From Kluyvera sp040932435 (GTDB lineage: Bacteria; Pseudomonadota; Gammaproteobacteria; Enterobacterales; Enterobacteriaceae): DNA of 64,000 bases. The DNA is taken from positions 1 to 64,000 of the forward strand of contig NZ_JBFQGA010000014.1 in assembly GCF_040932435.1 (NCBI RefSeq). The letters run 5' to 3'. Positions 8,751 through 17,180 of this stretch are shown piece after piece; positions within the stretch are counted from its first letter, which is position 1, and the number at the start of each line of letters is the position of its first letter. The notes beneath the pieces were generated by a model. The model ran no database searches. It was not told where the DNA came from and saw only the letters and a program-made list of their open reading frames with translations. A program made the position numbers and the translations under genes.

Positions 8751-10295
8751 ATGGCTGACTCACAACCCCTATCCGGCACTCCTGAGGGTGCCGAGTATTT
8801 AAGAGCGGTGCTACGTGCACCGGTCTACGAAGCGGTGCAGGTCACGCCGCTACAGAAAATGGACAAGCTGTCCTCACGCCTTGATAACGTGATTCTGGTG
8901 AAGCGTGAAGACCGCCAGCCGGTGCACAGCTTCAAGCTGCGCGGTGCTTACGCGATGATGGCAGGCTTAACGGCCGAGCAGAAATCACACGGGGTGATTA
9001 CCGCCTCTGCAGGCAACCATGCGCAGGGCGTGGCGTTCTCGGCTTCTCGCTTAGGCGTGAAGGCGCTGATTGTCATGCCAACGGCAACTGCCGATATCAA
9101 AGTGGACGCCGTTCGTGGTTTCGGCGGTGAAGTCTTGCTGCATGGCGCGAACTTTGATGAAGCCAAAGCGAAAGCGATTGAACTGTCGCAGCAGCAGGGT
9201 TTCACCTGGGTTCCCCCGTTTGATCACCCGATGGTGATTGCCGGGCAGGGCACGCTGGCGCTGGAGCTTCTCCAGCAGGACGCGCACCTCGACCGCGTAT
9301 TTGTGCCGGTCGGCGGCGGTGGTCTGGCGGCGGGCGTGGCGGTGCTGATAAAGCAACTGATGCCGCAGATCAAAGTGATTGCCGTCGAGGCAGAAGATTC
9401 CGCCTGTCTGAAAGCGGCGCTGGATGCGGGCCATCCGGTTGATCTGCCACGCGTCGGCCTCTTTGCCGAAGGCGTGGCGGTGAAACGCATTGGCGATGAA
9501 ACCTTCCGTCTATGCCAGGAATACCTCGACGATATTATCACCGTCGATAGCGACGCTATCTGCGCGGCGATGAAAGATCTGTTCGAAGATGTTCGTGCGG
9601 TGGCTGAACCTTCAGGCGCACTGGCACTGGCGGGGATGAAGAAATACATCGCGCAACACGACATTCGCGGCGAACGCTTGGCTCATGTCCTTTCCGGCGC
9701 TAACGTCAACTTCCACGGTCTGCGCTACGTTTCTGAGCGCTGCGAGTTGGGAGAACAGCGTGAAGCGCTGCTGGCGGTGACCATTCCCGAAGAAAAGGGC
9801 AGCTTCCTGAAGTTTTGCCAGTTGCTCGGCGGGCGTTCGGTCACCGAGTTCAACTATCGCTTTGCCGATGCCAAAGACGCCTGCATTTTTGTCGGCGTAC
9901 GTCTGAGCCGCGGTCTGGAAGAGCGCAAGGAAATCCTCCAACTGCTTAACGACGGTGGTTACAGCGTGGTGGATCTTTCCGACGACGAAATGGCGAAGCT
10001 GCATGTGCGCTATATGGTGGGTGGGCGTCCGTCTCATCCACTCAAAGAGCGGCTGTACAGCTTTGAATTCCCGGAATCACCGGGTGCGCTGCTCAAGTTT
10101 CTGCATACGCTGGGCACGCACTGGAATATTTCGCTGTTCCATTACCGTAGCCACGGTACCGACTACGGACGCGTGCTGGCCGCCTTTGAGCTGGGCGACA
10201 ATGAGCCGGACTTTGAAACCCGCCTCAACGAACTGGGCTATGACTGCCACGACGAGACGAATAACCCGGCGTTCCGCTTCTTCTTAGCGGGCTAG
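8751..10295 (+). CDS. ilvA: IlvA, biosynthetic threonine deaminase
   Basis: 514 residues, as in E. coli. It converts threonine to 2-ketobutyrate, the committed step to isoleucine, and is feedback-inhibited by isoleucine. The PLP lysine is Lys62 in HSFKLRGAY, and the glycine loop that binds the cofactor phosphate is VGGGGLAAG. Two ACT-like regulatory domains occupy about residues 330-510. It is the last gene of the operon and is followed by an intrinsic terminator. Confidence 0.97.
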   Translation: MADSQPLSGTPEGAEYLRAVLRAPVYEAVQVTPLQKMDKLSSRLDNVILVKREDRQPVHSFKLRGAYAMMAGLTAEQKSHGVITASAGNHAQGVAFSASRLGVKALIVMPTATADIKVDAVRGFGGEVLLHGANFDEAKAKAIELSQQQGFTWVPPFDHPMVIAGQGTLALELLQQDAHLDRVFVPVGGGGLAAGVAVLIKQLMPQIKVIAVEAEDSACLKAALDAGHPVDLPRVGLFAEGVAVKRIGDETFRLCQEYLDDIITVDSDAICAAMKDLFEDVRAVAEPSGALALAGMKKYIAQHDIRGERLAHVLSGANVNFHGLRYVSERCELGEQREALLAVTIPEEKGSFLKFCQLLGGRSVTEFNYRFADAKDACIFVGVRLSRGLEERKEILQLLNDGGYSVVDLSDDEMAKLHVRYMVGGRPSHPLKERLYSFEFPESPGALLKFLHTLGTHWNISLFHYRSHGTDYGRVLAAFELGDNEPDFETRLNELGYDCHDETNNPAFRFFLAG

Positions 10296-10307
10296 CGGCA
10301 GCCATAA

Positions 10308-10341
10308 AAAAAGGGTTCATGTGAAAACATGAACCCTTTTT
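10308..10341. terminator. Bidirectional terminator after ilvA
   Basis: AAAAGGGTTCATG / TGAAAA / CATGAACCCTTTTT forms a long stem with A and T runs on either side. It can serve both ilvA (+) and the converging fabV (-). Confidence 0.92.
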
Positions 10342-10358
10342 GCAACGGTATCAGCCGA

Positions 10359-11552
10359 TTACAGCGTGATCACGTCGAATTCGACTTCGGTGTTCACATC
10401 CGCGTCGTAATCCACGCCGTCGAGGGCAAAACCGAACAGGTTGAGGAATTCCTGCTTATATCCTGCATAGTCGGTTTCTTGCGCTAGGTTTTCAGTGGTG
10501 ATAAGCGGCCACAGATCGCGACAGGCCTGCTGAATGTCTTCACGCAGTTCCCAGTCATCCATGCGGATACGCTGGTTATCATCAAGCGCCACTTTATCGC
10601 CGTACAGGCTGGTGGTCATCAGACGGTTGATCTGCTCGATGCAACCTTCGTGAATCCCCTGTGCTTTCATCAGCTTGAAGACCATGGAGATGTACAGTGG
10701 CATCACCGGAATAGCAGAAGACGCTTGGGTGATAACGGACTTCAGTACCGCGACGTTGGCGGAACCGTGAAGCGGAGCCAGCTGGCTACGCAGTTCACCC
10801 GCCGCGCGGTCGAGGTCTTCTTTCGCTTTGCCCAGCGCGCCGTGCCAGTAGATTGGCCAGGTCAGGTCGGTACCGATGTAGGAGTAGGCCACGGTTTTCA
10901 CGCCGTCAGCCAGCACGCCCGCCTCGTTCAGCGCACCCATCCACAGTTCCCAGTCTTCGCCGCCCATTACGGTAACGGTGTTCTGAACTTCTTCTTCAGT
11001 TGCCGGTTCAATGCTGGCGGTGATGATCTGGTCTTTGTTGGTATCAATCGCTTTAGAGGTATAAACCTCACCGATTGGTTTCAGCGCAGAACGCACGACT
11101 TCACCGGTTTTTGGCATTTTACGCACTGGGGAGGCCAGCGAGTAAACAACTAAGTCAATCTGACCTAGGTCTTCTTTGATCAGTTTGATAACTTCGTCGC
11201 GGCACTCATCGGAGAACGCGTCGCCGTTGATGCTTTTGGAATACAGGCCTTCACGTTTTGCGGCCTCATCGAAGGCGGCAGAGTTATACCAGCCCGCGGA
11301 ACCCGGCTTGGTGTCCGTGCCTGGTTTTTCGAAGAATACGCCGATAGTGGCGGCACCGCTGCCAAACGCGGCGGAAATTCTGGAAGCAAGGCCGTAACCG
11401 GTGGAAGCACCGATGACCAGCACGCGGGAAGGGCCGTTAGCGATTTTCCCGTTTTTCTTCACATAATCGATCTGTTTTTCCACATTGACTTTGCAGCCAG
11501 TCGGATGGGTCGTTGTACAGATGAATCCACGAATTTTTGGTTTGATTATCAT
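10359..11552 (-). CDS. fabV: FabV, NADH-dependent enoyl-ACP (trans-2-enoyl-CoA) reductase
   Basis: 397 residues, the usual size of FabV. It reduces the enoyl-ACP double bond in the last step of the fatty acid elongation cycle. The N-terminus begins MIIKPKIRGFI. A glycine-rich NADH-binding stretch is seen at GASTGYGLASR (48-58), and the family catalytic pair Tyr-X8-Lys is Tyr235 and Lys244 in IYWHGALGKAK. FabV enzymes are characteristically insensitive to triclosan, unlike FabI. It is absent from E. coli at this site. It is transcribed toward ilvA. A TTGACA hexamer lies upstream on its strand (11583-11588), but the -10 spacing is poor. Confidence 0.95.
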   Translation of the reverse strand: MIIKPKIRGFICTTTHPTGCKVNVEKQIDYVKKNGKIANGPSRVLVIGASTGYGLASRISAAFGSGAATIGVFFEKPGTDTKPGSAGWYNSAAFDEAAKREGLYSKSINGDAFSDECRDEVIKLIKEDLGQIDLVVYSLASPVRKMPKTGEVVRSALKPIGEVYTSKAIDTNKDQIITASIEPATEEEVQNTVTVMGGEDWELWMGALNEAGVLADGVKTVAYSYIGTDLTWPIYWHGALGKAKEDLDRAAGELRSQLAPLHGSANVAVLKSVITQASSAIPVMPLYISMVFKLMKAQGIHEGCIEQINRLMTTSLYGDKVALDDNQRIRMDDWELREDIQQACRDLWPLITTENLAQETDYAGYKQEFLNLFGFALDGVDYDADVNTEVEFDVITL

Positions 11553-11827
11553 AATGATGGCTAATTAAGTTTGTATTTTCGCTGTCAAGTGCGCAATGAC
11601 ACCGTCTGTTCTGGCTTGCTTAACGCGATGGTTAACAAGCCCCCCACATCTATTATGGCACGGGACATTATACAGAAAAGGAGCGCCAATACTGAATTTA
11701 CCACTGATTTTAGACATGATACTTGCTGACGCTAGGCACCTTTAAAGAGCATGATTTCAGGTTGCGCTTCGCGGGAATTGGCGAGAGTTATGAAAAGTGT
11801 CATGACAATCCTCAGCGAGGCAAGCAG

Positions 11828-12109
11828 ATGGCGGGATGCTTTCAGGGATTTGCGCAAGAAGGGCTGAATTTCCTTCAACAGGTGCGGATTGAGAACGATA
11901 AGACGTGGTTTGAAGAGCACCGTTTCATTTACGATCGCAGCATACTCACGCCGTTTCGCGCGCTGGTCGAGGATTTACCGCCATTGGTGCTGGAGAGAGA
12001 CCCACAGCTTGAGAAGCAGTTGGCCGATGGATTTCGCCAACTGGAGCCGTTATATCAGTGGTTGATGGCGGTGGAAACTATGAAGCAGGTAGATCCGGCT
12101 GATTTGTAA
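11828..12109 (+). pseudogene. DUF2461 (TIGR02453) family remnant with internal deletion
   Basis: A 93-residue reading frame from the ATG at 11828, preceded by GAGG. The first 60 or so residues match the N-terminus of the DUF2461 family (EGLNFLQQVR..NDKTWFEEHR..Y), and the last 30 or so match its C-terminus (DGFRQLEPLYQWL..VETMKQ). Family members are usually about 220-230 residues, so roughly 130 residues of the middle are missing, while the two ends remain in frame. A longer frame to 11723 has no support. The 275-bp gap upstream, back to fabV, contains only probable promoter sequence. The function of the family is unknown, and this copy is probably dead. It directly abuts the sucrose cluster. 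Confidence 0.75.
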
Positions 12110-12146
12110 TACCAGACTCGCTGTGCTGGCTATCGGATGATATCTA

Positions 12147-13142
12147 TCAGAGCGACTTACGCGCCAGATAAGGGCTATCAACAAAAACCGTATTTTGATG
12201 CGTCTCGCCGTTAATGATATGCATCGCGCTCAGGCGACCTATTTCGTAGTGTGGCAATTGTACCGTCGATAATGGTGGAATAAACAGCTCACCGGTCCCG
12301 ACCATATTGTCATATCCCAGTACGGCGATATCCTGCGGAATTCTTATCCCTTGTGTTAGCAGCGCCTGGTAGACCACAAAAGCAACACGATCGTTACCGC
12401 ACACAATCGCGTCAAATGTCGGTTTTTCCGCTGCCAGATAGTGGTTAACGATATCCGCAGCATCAAGATAGTGCCTATCATCTCCCGGTAAATAATGATG
12501 AATCACTCTGCCAGGGTCGATAGAAAATGCCCGACATGCGCGCTCGATACCGGCCCGGCGGCGATGACTGGCAACCAATCCCTGGGGAAGGTTGATACAC
12601 AGTAAGTTGCGGTATCCCGCCTGTAATAACGCTTTAACGCCTGCATACTGCCCGCTTTCATCGTCAGGAATATAGCTGGCCAGTTTGTCGGTGAGGCTTT
12701 CACAGTTCGCCAGCACACAAGGAAGGGAGCGTAATTTTTTAGGAACAGGTACCTGCCGTAAACCCATGGTTGTGTAGATGATGCCGTTGGGGCGATGCGC
12801 CATCAGCAGATCGACGATTTGCTCTGGATCGTCGTTGCTAAACATATTGACGAGAAAGCTGCTCCAGCCGTGAGCGCGCGCTGTTTCCTCAATGGACAAT
12901 GTAATCTCAACGGAAAACGGGGTGGTCATGGTGTCAAGCGCGAGAACCCCAATCGTATTCATCGTTGATTTTGCACCACGGATCTTTCTCGCTGACAAAT
13001 CAGAGACATAGTTAAGTTTCTTAACCGCTGTCATTACACGTTCGTAGGTCTCTTTTTTCAGCCGATCCGGTTCATTGAGGGCGCGGGATACCGTCATCAT
13101 AGAAACGTTTGCCAGCTTCGCCACATCTTTTAATGACGCCAT
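12147..13142 (-). CDS. cscR: CscR, LacI-family repressor of sucrose genes
   Basis: 331 residues, the length of E. coli CscR. The N-terminus MASLKDVAKLANVSMMTVSRAL is a LacI helix-turn-helix with hinge, followed by a periplasmic-binding-protein fold (about 60-331) with typical motifs PNGIIYT and GYDN. It is divergent from cscA with a 254-bp intergenic region that holds LacI-type palindromes. The likely inducer is fructose or fructose 1-phosphate, or sucrose itself; this is inferred from the E. coli system. Confidence 0.9.
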   Translation of the reverse strand: MASLKDVAKLANVSMMTVSRALNEPDRLKKETYERVMTAVKKLNYVSDLSARKIRGAKSTMNTIGVLALDTMTTPFSVEITLSIEETARAHGWSSFLVNMFSNDDPEQIVDLLMAHRPNGIIYTTMGLRQVPVPKKLRSLPCVLANCESLTDKLASYIPDDESGQYAGVKALLQAGYRNLLCINLPQGLVASHRRRAGIERACRAFSIDPGRVIHHYLPGDDRHYLDAADIVNHYLAAEKPTFDAIVCGNDRVAFVVYQALLTQGIRIPQDIAVLGYDNMVGTGELFIPPLSTVQLPHYEIGRLSAMHIINGETHQNTVFVDSPYLARKSL

Positions 13143-13243
13143 GTTGTATCGCTCCTCGTGTTACCCCAAAGAAGACCCCACCGTAAGAGTCATCCGCAAA
13201 AGAGAAATATCTTAAAGAAATGAGAGCACATTAACAACACATG

Positions 13244-13261
13244 AATGTTAACGTTAACCTT
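13244..13261. promoter_or_regulatory. CscR-type operator 1
   Basis: The palindrome GTTAACGTTAAC (13247-13258) is within the form preferred by LacI-family repressors, with a central CG dyad. It shares AATGTTAACGTTA with the second site 63 bp downstream. The centre-to-centre distance of 63 bp is six helical turns, which would suit repressor looping. The assignment to CscR is inferred from position. Confidence 0.65.
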
Positions 13262-13280
13262 TGTGATTAACATCGCAAGC
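13259..13280 (+). promoter_or_regulatory. Putative CRP site upstream of cscA
   Basis: TGTGA-N6-TCGCA (13262-13277) differs from the CRP consensus TGTGA-N6-TCACA at one position. It lies between the two cscR-type operators. Catabolite control is known for sucrose genes in enterics, so this is a plausible activator site for cscAKB. I found no confident -35/-10 pair. Confidence 0.6.
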
Positions 13281-13306
13281 AGAAGATTGGGTTAATGATC
13301 TCTTAA

Positions 13307-13324
13307 AATGTTAACGTTATCATT
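13307..13324. promoter_or_regulatory. CscR-type operator 2
   Basis: GTTAACGTTATC (13310-13321) is a near-palindrome repeating the core of operator 1. A third weaker dyad, GATAACATTATC, lies at 13356-13367, just before cscA. Together they mark the region as repressor-controlled. Confidence 0.65.
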
Positions 13325-13396
13325 TTTTTGCAACAACGGTGGTCAGCATAAGAGCGATAACATTATCCCCTTAATTGGATGAGTAGGCAGACGAAT

Positions 13397-14833
13397 ATGA
13401 GCAAACTACGGGAATCAGCAAATGCGTTTATTAAAGAAAGTCAAAAGTATGTTAATCCTCGCTGGTATCCATCCTATCATTTAGCGCCGCCGGTTGGCTG
13501 GATGAACGATCCTAACGGATTAACGTGGTTCAACGGGCAATTTCATGCTTTTTATCAGCACTATCCCCACGCGCCAGAATGGGGGCCAATGCACTGGGGG
13601 CATGCGCGTAGTCGCGATATGGTGCGCTGGGAGTCGTTGCCTGTCGCTCTGGCGCCGGAGGGGGAAGAGGATAAAGATGGCTGCTTTTCCGGTTCTGCGG
13701 TGGTATCAGACGGTAAGCTCTGCCTAATCTACACCGGGCATAAATTTGTGGGCGAGCCGATAGATGACAACCTCTATCAGGTGCAGTGTCTGGCAACCAG
13801 CCTTGATGGCGTTACGTTCTGCCGGGAAGGTCAAGTGCTGGATACGCCGCTGGGCCTACACCATTTTCGCGATCCGAAAGTCTGGCGCGAAGATGAGTAC
13901 TGGTACATGGTAGTGGGCGCAAAAACGCAGGACGTGGGCGAAGTGCAGATTTACCGTTCGGACGATTTGCGTAGCTGGCAATTTGAAAGCACGATTACCA
14001 GCATGAATATCTGTGGCGGATATATGTGGGAATGCCCGGATCTTTTTCCGCTCGGTGAAAAACATATTCTGCTGTTTTCTCCGCAAGGTCTTGAGGCGCA
14101 AGGCTACCGCTACCGTAATCTTTATCAAAGCGGTTACGCCGTCGGCCACTGGAAAGCGGGTAAGCCTTTTATTGTGGAGCAGCCATTCCAGGAGCTGGAT
14201 TACGGTCACGACTTCTATGCTCCCCAAAGTTTTACCACGCCGGACGGGCGTCGGGTGATTATGGGCTGGCTTGCAATGTGGGAGTCCGCAATGCCGGAAA
14301 AAGCGGATGGTTGGGCAGGCATGCTCACCATACCACGAGAACTGACGCTGACAGATTCCAATAAAATTTTGCAGCAACCCGTTAAAGAGATGGAAACGCT
14401 ACGAGGAGAGCCTCTGTGCTGGCAGCCAGGAGAACTCCAAGACACGCCTTTCCTGTTAGCGGATAACGCTGAGGCGATGGAGGTCGTGCTGACGTGGGAT
14501 ACGTCACGCAGTACGGCGGAAAAGTATGGCCTTCGCCTTGGAGACGGTGCGCAAATTTATATTGATAGTCAATCGCAGCGTATTGTTCTAGATCGTCATT
14601 TTCCTGAATGGAATTTGAGTGGCTGTCGCAGTGTGCCGCTCCCTGAAGGGGAACAATTAACACTGCGTATTTTTATCGATAAGTCATCGCTGGAAGTCTT
14701 TGTCAATGCCGGGGAATATACTTTGAGCAGCCGTATTTACCCGCAGGATCATCATCGCTCTCTTTCTTTGTTCAGCCAGCATGGTGTCGCCACCGTTCGT
14801 GAATGCTGCGCATGGCCACTGTCTTGCGAATAA
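13397..14833 (+). CDS. cscA: CscA, sucrose-6-phosphate hydrolase / invertase (GH32)
   Basis: 478 residues from the ATG at 13397; an upstream ATG at 13379 would add six residues. The later start was chosen because the distance to the first conserved motif then matches E. coli CscA (477 residues). It hydrolyses cytoplasmic sucrose to glucose and fructose. GH32 motifs are WMNDPNG (nucleophile Asp38), FRDP (158-160) and WEC (acid/base Glu212), followed by the C-terminal beta-sandwich. There is no signal peptide. It is the first gene of the cscAKB operon, and cscK follows after 13 bp. Confidence 0.94.
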   Translation: MSKLRESANAFIKESQKYVNPRWYPSYHLAPPVGWMNDPNGLTWFNGQFHAFYQHYPHAPEWGPMHWGHARSRDMVRWESLPVALAPEGEEDKDGCFSGSAVVSDGKLCLIYTGHKFVGEPIDDNLYQVQCLATSLDGVTFCREGQVLDTPLGLHHFRDPKVWREDEYWYMVVGAKTQDVGEVQIYRSDDLRSWQFESTITSMNICGGYMWECPDLFPLGEKHILLFSPQGLEAQGYRYRNLYQSGYAVGHWKAGKPFIVEQPFQELDYGHDFYAPQSFTTPDGRRVIMGWLAMWESAMPEKADGWAGMLTIPRELTLTDSNKILQQPVKEMETLRGEPLCWQPGELQDTPFLLADNAEAMEVVLTWDTSRSTAEKYGLRLGDGAQIYIDSQSQRIVLDRHFPEWNLSGCRSVPLPEGEQLTLRIFIDKSSLEVFVNAGEYTLSSRIYPQDHHRSLSLFSQHGVATVRECCAWPLSCE

Positions 14834-14846
14834 AGGGGAGGTGAAA

Positions 14847-15794
14847 ATGAAAATATGGACACTGGGCGATGCTGTGGTGGATTTATTGCCACTGGATAAT
14901 ATGCATTTTGAAGCCTGTGTGGGAGGTGCGCCGGTTAATGTCGCTGTTGGCGTGGCGCGTTTAGGGCAACACAGCGGATTTATTGGCCGCGTCGGGAAAG
15001 ATACTTTCGGTAATTTCCTCAGCGAGAGCATGCAGGCGAATGGCGTTAATACTGATTACATTCAGTTTGATGAAATACATCATACCAGTACGGTTTTAGT
15101 CTCCCTGAATGCGCGAGGGGAACGTCAGTTTAATTTCCTAGTTAAAGCGTCGGCCGATCAATTTTTAACGGCTGAATTATTGCCTGAATTGGGCAAAGAC
15201 ATTCTTCACTTTTGCTCTCTGGCGCTGGTGGAACCAACATGCCGAAATACGCTGGAGCATACAATACAGAAAATCCGCGATGCCGGTGGTGTGCTCAGCT
15301 TCGACATTAATTTACGTGAGCAAATGTGGGGCAATGCGCTTGTGATGCGAAAAGAAATTGAGGAAAAAGCATCTCAGGCCGATATCCTGAAAATGTCGGA
15401 AGAGGAGTGGTTATGGCTCATCCAGCATGATGATTTTACAACGGCATTAACCTGCTTGGAGGCCTATCCGGCTAGGCTAAAGGTGGTGACCTGCGGAGCA
15501 CGGGGCGCGCTGGTTTTGTGGCAAAATCAGGTCTTCCATTTTTACGGCTATCGAGTGGAAAGTATCGATACTACCGGAGCTGGAGATGCGTTTATGGCTG
15601 GACTTTTGCACTACATAGCTAGCGAAGGATGGCCACGCCACGTCTCGGAATTAAATACGCTGATGACCCAGGCAAGCGCCTGCGGCGCATTAGCGACGAC
15701 ACAGAAAGGTGCGCTCAACGCGATACCCGATCGGCAACAGTTAATAGCATTTATTGCGGAACATTCTGCGCTGGAGGTGGAAGAAAAAAAATAA
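14847..15794 (+). CDS. cscK: CscK, fructokinase (PfkB family)
   Basis: 315 residues from the ATG at 14847, preceded by GGGGAGGTG. The longer frame to 14781 overlaps cscA without a ribosome site. It phosphorylates the fructose released by CscA to fructose 6-phosphate. PfkB signatures are the N-terminal GGAPVNVAVGVARLG (26-40) and the C-terminal DTTGAGDAF (241-249) with catalytic Asp247. It ends in a lysine-rich tail. A 133-bp AT-rich gap separates it from cscB, without an obvious terminator. Confidence 0.93.
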   Translation: MKIWTLGDAVVDLLPLDNMHFEACVGGAPVNVAVGVARLGQHSGFIGRVGKDTFGNFLSESMQANGVNTDYIQFDEIHHTSTVLVSLNARGERQFNFLVKASADQFLTAELLPELGKDILHFCSLALVEPTCRNTLEHTIQKIRDAGGVLSFDINLREQMWGNALVMRKEIEEKASQADILKMSEEEWLWLIQHDDFTTALTCLEAYPARLKVVTCGARGALVLWQNQVFHFYGYRVESIDTTGAGDAFMAGLLHYIASEGWPRHVSELNTLMTQASACGALATTQKGALNAIPDRQQLIAFIAEHSALEVEEKK

Positions 15795-15927
15795 TATCTC
15801 CTTATTTATATATCACTTTTATCAGGGGTGGCGGTATCTGGAATATTTTTACGTCGGATAGGCGCCCAGCGTTTTATAACGGAAAAGAGAGCGCAGATGT
15901 GATGGCGTACTTATAGTAGGATAAAAA

Positions 15928-17172
15928 ATGAAGATAAATATGTTGTTCAGTAATAAAAATTATTGCTGTGCTTCCGGGTATTTGCTTTTTTTCTTCGGTG
16001 CCTGGTCGCTATGGTGGTCATTTTATGCCATCTGGTTAAAAACAAAAATTGGCCTAACGGGAACAGAGCTGGGATTGCTCTATTCGGTAAACCAGTTTTT
16101 CAGCATGCTATTTATGATTGGCTATGGCATTATTCAGGATAAACTAGGAATTAAAAAAACGTTGATCTGGTTAATGAGTATTGTCCTAGTGCTCAGTGGT
16201 CCATTTCTTATCTATGTTTATGAACCGCTTCTTATTGCTAACTTTAAGCTGGGTATGTTCCTAGGTGCCATATTTTTTGGCCTAGGTTTTCTGGCGGGTT
16301 GCGGGCTGGTGGAAAGCTTTGTTGAAAAATTCAGCCGCATGTTTAATTTTGAGTTTGGCACGGCGCGACTTTGGGGAAGCGTGGGATACGCGGTGGGCAC
16401 CTTTGTCGGCGGAATCTTTTTCAGCATTAACCCGCACATTAATTTCTGGTGCGTGTCGGTAATGGGGATATGTTTTTTACTGACAAATGTGCTATCTAAA
16501 GCGCAGGTTACTCACCGGGAAATACAGCAGGAGAATGCGATTTCAGCCCAGGACTTCATGACCATTTTCAAAGATAAGCAGTTCTGGTTTTTTGTGATTT
16601 TCGTTGTTGGTACCTGGTCGTTTTATAACATTTACGACCAGCAGATGTTCCCTGTGTTTTATGCCGGGCTGTTTGATAACCCTGAAATGGGATCGCGCGT
16701 CTACGGTTACCTTAATTCACTACAGGTAATACTCGAAGGGGTGGGTATGGCGCTGGTTCCTTTCCTGATTAACCGGATTGGGCCTAAATCGGCGTTGATT
16801 CTCGGCGGCATTATCATGGCATGTCGCATATTGGGATCTGCGTTATTTAATGATATCTACTTGATATCTATTATAAAAATGCTGCATGCTATTGAGGTTC
16901 CGCTGTTTGTCATTTCTGTCTTTAAATTCAGCATTGCGAATTTTGATAAGCGCTTGTCCTCAACTATCTATTTAGTCGGTTTTAATATTGCAGGCTCGCT
17001 GGGGATTATCCTGCTCTCCTTACCGATTGGGCGGCTATTTGATAAACTTGGCTATCATTCCATTTTCTTTATCATTGCCGCCGCGGTTGTGGCGATCATT
17101 GTGTTCGGTAGCTTTACACTCAGTAAGAATACTCAGCGACAGGAAGATTCTCAGCCTCTCTACGAGCCATAA
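15928..17172 (+). CDS. cscB: CscB, sucrose:H+ symporter (LacY family)
   Basis: 414 residues (E. coli CscB has 415), with twelve predicted membrane segments. The N-terminal half includes WSLWWSFYAIWLK and YSVNQFFSMLF, typical of oligosaccharide:H+ symporters of the major facilitator superfamily. The C-terminal half carries the family stretch ANFDKRLSSTIYLVGF. It imports sucrose unmodified, so the cluster is a non-PTS type. The coding sequence is noticeably more AT-rich than the neighbouring ilv genes, consistent with acquisition. It ends 8 bp from the converging ilvY, with no terminator visible. Confidence 0.94.
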   Translation: MKINMLFSNKNYCCASGYLLFFFGAWSLWWSFYAIWLKTKIGLTGTELGLLYSVNQFFSMLFMIGYGIIQDKLGIKKTLIWLMSIVLVLSGPFLIYVYEPLLIANFKLGMFLGAIFFGLGFLAGCGLVESFVEKFSRMFNFEFGTARLWGSVGYAVGTFVGGIFFSINPHINFWCVSVMGICFLLTNVLSKAQVTHREIQQENAISAQDFMTIFKDKQFWFFVIFVVGTWSFYNIYDQQMFPVFYAGLFDNPEMGSRVYGYLNSLQVILEGVGMALVPFLINRIGPKSALILGGIIMACRILGSALFNDIYLISIIKMLHAIEVPLFVISVFKFSIANFDKRLSSTIYLVGFNIAGSLGIILLSLPIGRLFDKLGYHSIFFIIAAAVVAIIVFGSFTLSKNTQRQEDSQPLYEP

Positions 17173-17180
17173 TTGGGTGT

